From NCBI GenBank assembly GCA_018398765.1, contig JAHBMJ010005484.1:17501-70429 (forward strand): a stretch of DNA of 52,929 nucleotides. Direction: 5' to 3'. Shown here piece by piece: positions 34,981 through 46,133 of the stretch. A program made the position numbers and the translations under genes. How positions within the stretch are numbered: position 1 is the first letter of the stretch; every line of letters begins with the position of its first letter. The notes beneath the pieces were generated by a model, which saw only the letters and a list, made by a program, of their open reading frames with translations, had not been told where the DNA came from and did not search any database. Source of the stretch: Chromera velia (lineage: Eukaryota > Sar > Chromeraceae).

Positions 34981-35340
34981 CCTCACCCCATCCGCTGAGC
35001 AGTTTGTTGAGGGACTGAAGCTGTAACGTTGTGGGTCACTTTGAAGTCTGTGAGAAAGGGCTTGGAGGCATTCAAAGACCGTCTTTTTAACTTAAGGACT
35101 ATTTTGGGGTGTGTTTTGCCAGTGAAAAGGGATTTTTCACATGGTGGTCGAAGGTGATTGAATCTTGGATGCAGGCAGTGTACCACAGAGCTGTCAGCGG
35201 GTGGCTGGAGGGGGGAGGGAAGGCAAGGCGTGAGAAGAGTGAGCGTTGAAGGAGGAGCAGCGGTGGCGGCAGCGAAGCACAGACGGCCTAGCAGGCGGGC
35301 AACAAGCTTTCCGAGAGGCAAAGAAAGGGTAAAGAGTAGA

Positions 35341-35378
<38 letters not shown>
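35341..35378. repeat. (TTGA)n microsatellite
   Basis: Nine uninterrupted TTGA units. The complementary motif (TCAA/AATC) occurs at 28312-28340. Confidence 0.95.
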
Positions 35379-35892
35379 GACTAATTTCTCGTCGAAGTCT
35401 AGGTCGAAGTAAAAATTGGTAGGTGGATTATATGTAATTGAATTCCTATAAAACCTTAAGTAGACCCGAAGCCGTTTTTCGATAAGTCGATCATTATAAC
35501 AAAACTGTTACATTGAGTTTATACGTTATAATTTCTTCACAAAATTTACTGGACTGAAGCTGATATCATGGTTTGAACTACCCTTCAAGTTTGAGTAATT
35601 TAGATTACCCCTCCGACACTCTAAGCTGTTCTTGAAAACATTTTTCAAGATTGGATTTTTTAGCAGCATTTAATTTCAAGTTAGGATTTTTGAGCGGTGG
35701 CACCGTCTCATGCTATTTCGTACCGCCAAAATTTATTTTACTGTACGCGTATGCGCCCTACTGTCATGCTGCCTTTACGGAGCACCGCGCGGCCCCAGAA
35801 ACCACGGCCCCGGCATGCCTTTCTGTATGCAGGCGCAGAGCCTTCCGCCCCTCTTCTCTTTCATTCCCTCTTTATATCGACCTCCTCCAAAC

Positions 35893-36136
35893 ATGGAGGA
35901 GCAAGTTCTTTACTTCTTGGGGCGCATGTCAGAGATCAAAAAATCGCCTTACTCAGAGAAGAAGAGTGCTCACAGAAGCAGGCATAGATGGCTTGACGAA
36001 AGAGGAAGCAAAAGAGGAGCTGCGTGCAAGAAGTTTGGGGGTCATTGATGGAGGCTCGCCATTAGAAGAGGTGAAACGCGCAGTCGTGTTTGACCTTTAT
36101 GTAGAGAGGAGCACTGAGTGGGCCCTTGCGCCCTAG
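35893..36136 (+). pseudogene. Small decayed frame with SAP-like helix pair
   Basis: ATG at 35893 gives MEEQVLYFLGRMSEIKKSPY; after a one-base frame change near 35970 the reading continues as LTEAGIDGLTKEEAKEELRA, then SLGVIDGGSPLEEVKRAVVF, and stops at 36134-36136. The second half (Leu-rich helix, turn with Gly, second helix) resembles a SAP DNA-binding motif, but only loosely. The stop codon lies on the border of the GGTTAC element that starts at 36133, so the original 3' end may have been cut by that insertion. Confidence 0.3.
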
Positions 36137-36712
36137 GGGGGGGCACTCTGGAAGGTTATGGTAGATTTTGAGCCCCAAATGACATAAAATATGAACAAAA
36201 ACAGATTTTTGCGAGCTAGTTAGGCAACCTGGAGCTCTGCCTAGTCACGTTACATCAAAATCTGATGTTTTTGAAATGTAGGCTATGTGGTTACTTTGGG
36301 TTACCCCCTTTTTATCTTTGTGACACAAAGGGGTTACAGGTTACCCGGTTACAAGCATTTTGACCTCAGTAACCGACCAAATTTTCAATTTTTAAAAACA
36401 TTCAAAATGATGTTTAGAACATGTTTGAATACTTCTTGAGGCAAGGTTACTTCATTTTTGAGGGGGGTCAAAAAAGGTTACGGGTTACCCGGTTATGGGG
36501 GGTTTGGGGGCAAAGTAAGTGTGACACATCATTTTTCATCATTTTTGACCATAACCTGAATTGTTTAACAATCTTGAAACCAGTTTTATGAGTAACCAAA
36601 CATAACTAATCGATTGGCACCACTTTTGACTGATGGTTATATGTCATACGTTGTAGGGGGGGGGTGTAGGGTCAGTAACCATGGTGTAACCGACTGAAGT
36701 GCCCCCCCCTAG
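36133..36712. mobile_element. 580-bp inverted-repeat element with CTAGGGGGGGGCACT ends
   Basis: The ends are exact 15-base inverted repeats (CTAGGGGGGGGCACT at 36133-36147 and its complement at 36698-36712), followed on each side by GGTTA(T/C) words. Flanking 8-mers CTTGCGCC (left) and CCCGCGCC (right) match at six of eight positions, in keeping with an old 8-base target duplication as made by hAT elements. The interior repeats GGTTAC/GTAACC many times in both orientations and has no transposase. Confidence 0.7.
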
Positions 36713-36749
36713 CCCGCGCCAGACAGAATTTCTGTGGCTCCAGACATAT

Positions 36750-36955
36750 GTTCTGCTTGCAGCGTATAACTTTTTAAGACATAGGCTCTCCTTGCGGCAT
36801 AGCTTTTCAAGATATAGGCTCTGCTTACGGCTACTTGCGGCACAGCTTTTCAAGACATAGGCCGCGCCTGCGGCACAGCTTTTCAAGACATAGGCCGCGC
36901 CTGCGGCACGGCTTTTCAAAACATAGGCCACGCCACAGGCGCGGCCTTTCAAAAG
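36750..36955. repeat. Second 33-bp minisatellite, same family
   Basis: Units of 33 bases contain GCGGCACAGC, TTTTCAAGACATAGG and CCGCGCCT, degenerating to the left. The core GCGGC..(6-8)..TTTCAAGACA is shared with the array at 25131-25350, 11.5 kb away. It adjoins the right end of the 580-bp element. Confidence 0.8.
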
Positions 36956-37486
36956 TGGATTTTTAAACGGCACAAAATTTTAAGTAGCCTTGAGTGTCAG
37001 GGGGGTAATTTAGATTATGGGTAACATTTAAAGTAATTGAGAGTAATTTAGCTTAATTAGTTATGATGATGATTGAGGGTTAGTAATTTAAAGGCTCAAA
37101 TTAAAATAATTTAGAGTAATTTAAAATAATTTGGAAAAGTAAACTAAAGTAATTTAGAAAGCTAATTAAATTATTAATTTTCTAGCTAATTTTGGTCAAA
37201 CTTTAGAAGTCAATTTCCTAAGCCCTGCACTAGCTAAATAAAAAAAGAAAGAAAAAAAAAAGTTTTGCTAGTTTTTTATTTTTTTATTTATTTATCCACC
37301 AAACAACAGTTGTTTTTCATGTAACACTCCCTGCAATACTCAAACAATACTTAAACAACAGTTGTTTGTGTAGTTAAAGGGCTGAAAAATAAAAAAAAAA
37401 AATCGATAAAAAAAAAAGTTTTCTTAATTTTTTTTTTTTAAATCTAATGCACGGCCTAGTCAATTTCTCATGAACCATAAAGAGTT
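36956..37486. other. AT-rich spacer
   Basis: Very AT-rich with repeated TAATTTA words and A or T homopolymers. Nothing coding seen. Confidence 0.6.
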
Positions 37487-38527
37487 CATCTATGGGTCAG
37501 AGTGATATCGCGATACCCTAATATCGCTAATATCATATAAATATTGCCCCGATATTTATACCGATATGCGATATTGCTAAATATCGCCATATATCGCCAA
37601 TATCGCGATATTAAATTCTATGTATATCGCATATCGCTAATATCGCGATATTTAATGTAAACGATGTTTTAAAATATCGGATATTGGGTCCACTACGATA
37701 TTTAGTAACTGTATGATAGTGTTCTACCATGGGCGACATACAAGTTTTGCATATTCACTTTCTTACCTCTCTAGCCCTCATAAAGTATGACAATTAAGAG
37801 TTCAACAGTTACACTATCAAAGGACTCTTAACCTAAGGACCAAAAGCGAGCCCCACCAAATCTCTGGATGTAGGTGGTTCCTAGGTCAACTTAAAGCTGC
37901 AACTCTGACAATTAAATCAGGTTTTATGCAATGCATCCTTCTCTCTCCACTGGCATTTCTTCCTTCTTTCCTTCCTTCTTCCTTCCTTCTTCTTTCCTTC
38001 TTTCCTTCCTTCCTTCCTTCCTTCCTTCCTTTCTTCCTTCCCTTTCTTCCTTCCCTTTCTTCCTCCCCTTTCTTCTTTCCCTTTCTTCCTTCTTTCTTTC
38101 TTTCTTCCTTCCTTCCTTCTGAGTTCTTCCTTCCTTCTTTCCTTCCTTCAAATTCCTCAGGCTTCCTCCTAGTCTTCCTTCTTTCATTCATTTATTTCTT
38201 CATAAATATTGGTAAATATCGTATAATATCGCCTACATACATGATATTATGAATATCGTTTAATATCGTTCAATATCGCATAGCTGATATTGTCTGTATC
38301 GTTTAATATCATACAATATCGCCTACCCGATATTACAAATATCGCCTAATATCGTACAATATCGCCTACCCGATATTACACATATCACCTAATATCGTAC
38401 AATATCGTACCTATATTGATATCGCTAAATATCGCGATATCGCCGTCATATCGGGTACAAACGATAGTCGGACAAAGCGATATTGTACGATATTTAGCAA
38501 TATCGCCTTTTTTGTGACCCATAGATG
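37487..38527. mobile_element. 1.04-kb foldback-like element full of ATATCG words
   Basis: It is bounded by the inverted pair CATCTATGGGTCA (37487-37499) and TGACCCATAGATG (38515-38527). Inside, 37508-37690 and 38200-38512 are dense in ATATCG, CGATAT and the palindrome ATATCGCGATAT. The middle holds about 230 bases of TTCC array and a unique part (37690-37960). No protein frame is present. The self-complementary words would allow extensive hairpins. Likely a non-autonomous element whose interior was expanded by a microsatellite. Confidence 0.65.
37963..38190. repeat. TTCC/TTTC array inside the ATATCG element
   Basis: Same unit as the array at 32697-33110, interrupted by CCCTTTCTTCC variants. 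Confidence 0.9.
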
Positions 38528-39854
38528 TTGTATGGGTAAAACTAAGATGTTCAAACTGATAGTGCATGCTTATAGTTCTTAAAAAACCTCTTTAATAGCT
38601 AGTAAAAATCTGAATATTTTGAACTTAAACATTTCTGTTGGATGTAAAAATCGATTATATATGAGCTTATAGTAGAGAGTGCATTCAAATGAAAATGCAA
38701 AGCATTTCAGGGATAGCCTATAGGGGATAGCATTGCTTTAATTTAATTTTAGTTTGATTTCTAGCTTGATATGTTCATTCATTTTGATATATTTTGCTAG
38801 ATATTTCGATTTATCCTAAGATTTATCCCAACCGGTACGTTGAACCGTAATTAATGATCGAGGCGACGATGTGTTTTTTGACCTAGTTTTTGATCTTTTG
38901 CCCTTCTTTGATTTCTCCTGCCAGTGGCTTGTCAAACAAATTCAGTCGATCAATATTGCGCACTTGACAAATTCAGTCGACCCTCATTGAATCTATATCT
39001 CGACTCTCGACAGATCAACCTCGAGGTCGACAGCCAGTCAATCCACCAATGAATTTGACAACTGCATGTGCTTGTCAGATCGATGCACACTCATACATTC
39101 ATTCAGGCCCAAAATTTTTACCCGCCCTCCGCTCTGCGATTCATTTTGAACGCAAGCAAGATGGGGAGGGAAGGGAAGGGAAGGGAAGCGTGGACACACA
39201 TTTAAATTGATGATGGGATACGCATACCTCGAGACCGGTTGACTCACGTCATGGAGACACATGCAGAGAGAGTCAGAGAGAGGGAGGACTCCTATGCATG
39301 CAAGGATGCAGTCAGTCAGCGAGTCAGTCAACCATTAATTCGAATTCCAATTAAGACAGGCAAGCAGTCGATCATGCAGGCATGCATTCGCTGCCTGCCT
39401 GATCGACAAAACCATTCAGACTCTCCATCCGCTCTGCATGTGTGCGGAATCCATCCGACCAAGGGCGTTAGACATGCAAACCAACAAAGAGTGACAGGAA
39501 AACCAACAAAAGCAACCTAAGATACAACCAACCCAACTGGATCTTGGGGGCTTGTCTTGACAGAAGAGACACACACGGGCAGAGAGACAGACGGAACGAT
39601 GTGCACACACATGTACGACACGAAACAAGCAAGAGAGAATCAATACTCACGAAAAGAAGGGAAAGGAAAGGAAATCAGCAAAGAAGGATACCCATTCAGT
39701 TAAATGGCTTCGCAATTTCCTCCCCCCACGCAAACATGCATGGAGATAAGTTAGTTAATTGGAGACAACCGACTTCTCTGTCTGTCGACAGATGGACAGG
39801 TCAATACAACGCACAAACTCATGCTGAAGACATGGACAAAATACAGCATGCAAC

Positions 39855-39909
<55 letters not shown>

Positions 39910-40665
39910 ACGAAACACATGCTTCATGAACCAAAAAGTCGCACGGTGCTCTGCTTCAAAAGCTTTCGTTCATTTCTACAGCCCCCATTCTCTCTTTTGC
40001 CTCGGCCTAGCAAGGAGGGAGGAAGAAAGAGACCGCAAGCGAGAGAGAGAGAGAGCGGAAGGAAGGAAGGAAAGGATGAAGAAGGAGACAATGACGAAAC
40101 ATCCTTCAGTCATGCATTCGCTTACTAACTCACCGACTCACTCTCGCACTTTCTTTCCCTTTCGTGTCATTCTTTCTTTTTCTTTTCTTTTCGTTCCATG
40201 CCGAACAGGCCAACAATACGCAGCAGATTTTTCCTTCTTTCTCTTAAAAAGAAAACGACGAACAGAACAGATACTCACATACGTGACACAAAGATCAAAT
40301 ACATGTCAAGCAAACAATGAAGCACCCAATCAACATGCCCACAGGCACAAACACACTCGCGCACACACACAGAGGCGCACGGACAGAAAAGGCAGGAGAG
40401 GGAGGGAAAGCTAGAAGGGAAGGCACCCTCACGCAGCCCGACAGATCTCGATCTTTCAGTTCTCTCTAACGATCTCTCTCTCCGCGTGTGCGGCCGTCTC
40501 TCTTTCTGTGCTCATTTCTTCCCTTTCATTCTTTCACGTCTATATTTACAAAATCGACGACATTCTTCTGTCTCTTCTGGAGCCCAATAGCCGCATGACA
40601 ACAGACCATGCAGTCGCCCCCCCTCCATTCTTTTTCCTTCCCTTCATTGGGCCAAGCTGTCTCGA
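38528..40665. other. Intergenic
   Basis: AT-rich at first, then mixed. There is a GGGAA run near 39160-39190 and a GA run at 39866-39910. The last 300 bases lie downstream of the minus-strand ankyrin-like gene and are probably its 3' untranslated region. No further gene recognised. Confidence 0.45.
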
Positions 40666-42789
40666 TCAGTCGAGAGTCTCGAGCAGATCTCTCAGACACT
40701 CCCCTCCTGCCTCCTCCACGATTTCCGAGAGGTGCTGCCGGTCTACCTGCCCGTCCCCCCCCTTGCCCTCCAGGTAATCCCAAAACACAGAGGGCCAGAA
40801 ACGCACAGAGGCCGCACGGGCCCATTTGTGCAACGACACCAGCCCCCCCGCCTCTCTTGACCACACAGAGCGGAACCCCTCAATACCCTCACTCTTTGAC
40901 AGCATCACCGCAGCCTCATTGCCAACCAACGAGTGCAACCTGCGCACCCATGCCTGTGTGTGCCGCTCAAGCACTCCGTGCGAGTCGAGCATCTGTGCCA
41001 TCTCCTTCTCTCCCCCTATCTCCACCAGCCACGAGAGAAGAGGCCACCTACGGGACGCCACCGCACCCTCTGCACAGAACACAGACTCGCTGCCAAACTC
41101 CAAATCCAACGACCCCCCTCCCCCCTGCCACCGAGCCACCTGGGACCGCACCACATGCCGCACATGGGTCCTCACCTCCTCCTCCAACCCCCTCGGGGGA
41201 GACGGGGGGGGCACATCAGGGCACTCGATCACGTGTCTGAGCACCTGGGTCTCAAACCTTCTCATGCCCTCAGAGGGGGGGGCAGTCTCCCCCTCCAGCC
41301 CCAGACAGGGGCTCTGGAGACGAAGCCACTCCACAGCCGCCCAGTGACCCCCCCTCACTGCGGCAGCTCTCGTCCGAGGGTCCCACTCATTCAGAGGGAG
41401 GCTCGTCAGTTCACGTGCCCACTCGAGCACCCCCACCTCCCCCCTCTCGGCCGCAGCCATGCACACTGACCGCTTCCACTGAGCCCCTTGCTCCCCGTCC
41501 TCCTTCACGCCTCTGAACGCCCACTCTCTCACGGCAACATTGCCATGACGAACAACGTCTATCACAAACTGCTCACCAAGAACAGACCAGGGAGCCGGTA
41601 TCTTCCCCCCATTTCCCCCCTCTTCCTTTGGATTCAGTGCAGCCTCATACAGAGACGAGAGAAAATCAAAGCTCTCTCGGCGCAACGCGACTCTCGTGCT
41701 CTCGCCGTGCACACACGCGACGACAGCCAGAGTTTTCTGCAACCATTCGAACACACTTCTGCACGACACACCGTCCCCCCCCTCGCCACCCTCCCCCGTC
41801 CCCCCCCCAGAGAGCCAGAGGGGAGAGAGTTCGGTCGGTTGCTGCAATTCTGCTGCTGCTACAGCCCCCTCCGCGTTGGGAGGGAGGGGGGGGTCCAGGG
41901 GGGGGGAGGAGGCTGCACGGATAGATTGCATGAACAGCGACGAGACTTCCCTCAACGCCGCTTTGCCGTCTGTGCCTGCCAGTGCTGCTGTTAAGAGGAC
42001 ACAGAAATGCCGGGGCATCCCGGCAGGCAGGGCGCGTTCCCGGAGACGGGCAAAGTCTCCTTTGACTGCATGGATAAGAGCGGAGTAGTACGTTGGGGAG
42101 CGGAATCCCGTGAAGACACGGAGCATGACTGCCGTATCCAGATCATGCTCTGAAAAGGCAGACAGCCACCCAAACAAATCGTCCCCATACTCCGTCCCAC
42201 ACACGTTAATCTCCAGCCCCCTCTCTCGATGGAGGACCTCCACGATGTCCATGTGGCCCCCCCGAAGGGCTAACCCACACCACCGTCTCATGCTTTCCTG
42301 ACACCACACGTGCCGCAGAAAAGCAGAGAACAACTTGACATGACCCCCTGCGGCGGCGCCATCAAGAATGGCGATGCAGTTCGAGAGACGGGGAAGGTCT
42401 GAAAGGTTGTTCACCTGGTCAAACACCAACGGACGTCCACCGCCACCCCCTGTCGGGAGGGCGAAAGCTGTATCCGTCTCGTGCAGTGCGTCAATGAGGT
42501 CACGTCTGTTCAGGAATGCACATGCGGTCAGGATCTGTTCGGGCGAGGGGGGGGCGGGGAGGGAAAGGAACCACCTGATGATTTTCAAGTCCGGAGCTCC
42601 GACGAGGGCCTCGGAGAGGCGGGTGATTTTTGCTTTGTCGTGAAAAGTCTTGGCGGTTTTGTGCTCAACGCCTTTGCTGATCAGACGCAGACAGAGGGCG
42701 GCGGTAGAGGCAAGGTGACGAAGAATTGACTCAGTGGGCGCGTGTTTGGTCAGGACGGAGGACGGCAGGGACAGCGGGGGCGTGGGCAT
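40666..42789 (-). CDS. Divergent ankyrin-like protein, single exon
   Basis: Start ATG at 42789 (the frame is open 48 bases further upstream but has no ATG there and then meets TGA); stop TGA at 40666-40668; 707 residues. Repeats are loose and of the LxxxxxxGHxxxVxWL type seen in stramenopile and giant-virus ankyrin families: LDGAAAGGHVKLFSAFLRHV, CGLALRGGHMDIVEVLHRER, CMAAAERGEVGVLEWARELT, AAAVRGGHWAAVEWLRLQSP and ASRRWPLLSWLVEIGG. A low-complexity insert (about residues 300-350, Pro/Gly/Glu-rich) separates two repeat blocks. No catalytic or membrane domain. GC-rich compared with its flanks. A 700-codon frame free of stops, with Gln encoded only by CAA/CAG, indicates a functional gene using the standard code. 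Confidence 0.85.
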   Translation of the reverse strand: MPTPPLSLPSSVLTKHAPTESILRHLASTAALCLRLISKGVEHKTAKTFHDKAKITRLSEALVGAPDLKIIRWFLSLPAPPSPEQILTACAFLNRRDLIDALHETDTAFALPTGGGGGRPLVFDQVNNLSDLPRLSNCIAILDGAAAGGHVKLFSAFLRHVWCQESMRRWCGLALRGGHMDIVEVLHRERGLEINVCGTEYGDDLFGWLSAFSEHDLDTAVMLRVFTGFRSPTYYSALIHAVKGDFARLRERALPAGMPRHFCVLLTAALAGTDGKAALREVSSLFMQSIRAASSPPLDPPLPPNAEGAVAAAELQQPTELSPLWLSGGGTGEGGEGGDGVSCRSVFEWLQKTLAVVACVHGESTRVALRRESFDFLSSLYEAALNPKEEGGNGGKIPAPWSVLGEQFVIDVVRHGNVAVREWAFRGVKEDGEQGAQWKRSVCMAAAERGEVGVLEWARELTSLPLNEWDPRTRAAAVRGGHWAAVEWLRLQSPCLGLEGETAPPSEGMRRFETQVLRHVIECPDVPPPSPPRGLEEEVRTHVRHVVRSQVARWQGGGGSLDLEFGSESVFCAEGAVASRRWPLLSWLVEIGGEKEMAQMLDSHGVLERHTQAWVRRLHSLVGNEAAVMLSKSEGIEGFRSVWSREAGGLVSLHKWARAASVRFWPSVFWDYLEGKGGDGQVDRQHLSEIVEEAGGECLRDLLETLD

Positions 42790-43883
42790 CTTGACCCTTC
42801 GGACTCTGGCCTCGTTTTTTAAATCAACGGCAGACACTGATGCTCAGACATGGGCATGTGCTCTTTCAAATCAACAATCGCGTGGAAGCGAAAATCAATT
42901 AGCACGGGCCGGAATAGATACACAATTCAATGAACGTACTCTGCTTGAGGCTTTTCTGTCTTGGGCCTTCAGAATTTAGGTATGGGGGTTCCGCCGGTGT
43001 CCGGCAGTCTCACGGTGCTGTGTACTCTGAAGAAGAAGGGGGCGCCCACTTAATTTCTGTACAAGCGTCTGCAGTAATCTGCAGTGTCTGCATATAGTAC
43101 ATATATATATACTGACGATCACTCAGCTGATGAAGCAGCTGTGTGAACTTCTGGCTGCTCAGTCTGTCTTCGATCCGTTTTTTCCGGATATGGCGCCGGC
43201 CATCGCCGGCCCGCGCGGAGAAAGCGAGGCGGCGCGGGCCGGCGGCGGCTGCATGCGGCGCCCGGCCGCGCGAGCCCGCGGCCGGGCGGCCCGTACGTAC
43301 GTCTCAGGGCCTCATGCAGGCGCCGCCGCGGGTGACTCTCGCGTGGGCCGGGGATTCATGCAGGGCAGACTGAGCAGTCGATCAGTCTGACAATTTAGCG
43401 ACACTGTGGGCCCTGCTCAGCTGGCAGAGCATGGCAGAGCTTAATCTGAGCTGATCAAGATCGAAAACTCAGTGCCTCCCTTTTCTTCGATCCAAAGCTG
43501 GCAGATCATGCAAGCATCGTTCTTCTTTGAAGGTGTGAACAGATGCATGCAGCATTCACTGCGGACCATTGCATGGGGAGAATGAAGTGATTGGCATCAG
43601 ACTGGGAACTGAAATCGTATCTGTCTCTGGATTAATTGTGCCAGTTACAGTGTTCAATACAGGTTTTGAAGGGCTTGCCTGGTTCAAAACCGAGCCCGCG
43701 CACACACTAAACACGGGTGTTAGTTCAAGTGGGAGCAGTCCGACCGAGACGGGGTTGGCTCATCTTCCCTTAATTTCCCGTAGACGGGTCTGTCTGTCGT
43801 CGGAGACGGGGGGACGCATCACAGAGAGAAAGCTGTGCTGCATGCCCCTCTGAATCCACCGCTCTCCTCCGCTTGTGTGTTTT
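42790..43883. other. Intergenic between two divergent genes, with a GC island
   Basis: The ankyrin-like gene reads left and the transporter reads right, so this 1.1 kb may carry both promoters. At about 43190-43345 there is a strongly GC-rich patch (repeated GGCCGG, GCGCGG, CCGCGG) that folds on itself. Before it, 43085-43115 is AT-rich. No exon assigned. Confidence 0.4.
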
Positions 43884-46101
43884 ATGAAAGGGACGACAAC
43901 TATAGGACGGGCGTACGAGCCCGCACAAGAGCGCACGCCCTCGATAGTCTCTGAGGGCTTCGGGGGAGGGGACCTGGAGGACCTCTCTTTTGGTCAGGAC
44001 GGCTATGGGCACTCTGCTGGGTCTCTCGGATTGGTCAGTCAGTCAGTCAGTCGGTCAGTCAGTTAACTGGTTAGTCAGTCAGTCGGTCAGTCAGTCAGTC
44101 AGTCAGTCAGTTAGCTGGTTAGTCAGTCGGTCAGTCAGTTAGCTGGTTAGTCAGTCAGTCAGTCGGTCAGTCAGTCAGTCAGTCAGTCAGTCAGTCAGTC
44201 AGTCAGTCAGTCAGTTAGCTGGTTAGTCTGTCGGTCAGTAAGCCAGTTAGTTCGTCAGTCAGTCAGTTAGTTAGGCAGTCAGTACGTTAGTCAGTCATTT
44301 AGCTCGTCAGTCAGTTAGTTAGTCAGTCGGGCAGATTTGATTAGTCGATTGATTTTGCACTTGAGACTTGATCAGATGAGCAGAGGTGTGTGTGGGCAAA
44401 CAACCAGTTCATGCACAGAATTCAGATTGTATTCATTGCATTGTTTGACACAAATGAATATTCGCGTCACCCTATGTGCTGGATCGGGTAGACGGAAGGA
44501 AGTTTTAATTGAGTAATATAGTGAGGCCTCGTTTGCTTGATTTGTTCTCTTGCCTCCATATTATTGGCACAGTAGCCTTTCACTCTCTGTCGTTTTGAGT
44601 GACAAACGTGCTGCTGTGGTATTGGGTACGGTGAGCTTATATGTTGATTGATTCAACGGATGGATGCAGTGGGGTCTGGTCGGTCTGGCCTTCTTCAACG
44701 TGTGTGGGGGGGCTTATGGATCGGAGGTTCTTCTGAAGGCGGTCGGGCTGCCTGTTGGACTGATGGGACAACTCCTCATCTCAATCGTGTACGCAATCCC
44801 GTACTCACTGGTCTGCCTCGAACAGGCGCTGCTCGTGAAGAAAAACGGGGCACAAATGGTGTGGGCCAAGGTGTGTGAGTGCGTGCGCGAATTTAGGTGT
44901 GGGAGAATTAAGGGGCGGTCAAGGGAAGAAAAACTATATGCGCATCTATCTGCCTGTCGCAGCCTGCAGTCGTCTTTCCTAGTTTGTACAATTCTTTCTT
45001 TGGCAGTATCGGAAACGAAAGGTGACTCTGCAACTTTGGGGACCATATTAATATCATCGTGCCGGGCCCATGCAGGCTGATTTCTCTAGGGCGTGATTCA
45101 GGCAGGTGCTTTATTTTCCTTCCATCCGCAAGCTTGTGTGGGTCCGCCGTTTCCGGTCCCTGTGTGTTTGTGCGAGTGTTTGCTTGCGGAATTTTTGCAT
45201 GAGACTTGGGTTTGCCGTCCTTCTCTTCCTCTGGCAGAATGACTTCACCCGCAGGGGTAAGCCGGTCTACTGGTACTTCTTTTGTGAAAACACATGTGCA
45301 GGTGGCGTTCGGTCGCACAGCTGGTTTCTTTGCCGGTTGCGTGTATCTCCTTTACGAATTTCTGGTCCTGGGGTCCTACGCGTCGTTCTCTGTAGACTAC
45401 TGCGGGTTCCTGATGCCCCCCAGAGTGAGGGACTCGATGATCACGAAGGTTCTTCTTGCGACTCTGATCTCTCTGACGGCTCTGTTCCTCTGCCGCCTGG
45501 ATATGGGCAGAGTGGGGCACGCGTTCTCTCTGCTGATGGTGGCCGTGTTTGCGCCCTTCGTTCTGTTCACAGTGGTGGCCTTGGTGGTTGCTGCCAGAAC
45601 GGAAAGTGCAAAGGAAGAGGGAGAGGGGGAAGGAGGCTCTCTCAAGTTCCTTCCACAGAACCCTGACTGGTGGCAGGGTGTTACTGTGCTCCTGTACATG
45701 AACAGCGGGTGAGGGAGGGGGGAAGGGGGGGCATGAGGGTTCATAAGTGGACGATTTCTTTCCTTCGTACCCTCTCTCTTTTCCACCGCCTCTCTGTTGC
45801 TCTCTCTCTCTGTGAGGGGGGGCGGGGGGCGGGGGGTGAGCGGGAACAGAACAATTTCCTTCTGTTCGTCCCCTCTTTCCTTACAGCCACCTTTTTCTCC
45901 CTTGCTCTGTGTGTTTGCGCGTGTGTGTGTGTGTTCTCTTTAGTATCTCTCCCGTCCTTCATCAGGCGTGCGTGTGAGTGTGTGCGCCCACGTGTGTATG
46001 CGTGTGCGTGCATGCGAGCGTGCCTGCGTGCGTGTGTGTGTGTGGTGTGGTGTGTGGTGTGTGGTGTGTGGTGTGTGGTGTGTGGTGTGTGTGGTGTGTG
46101 T

Positions 46102-46133
<32 letters not shown>

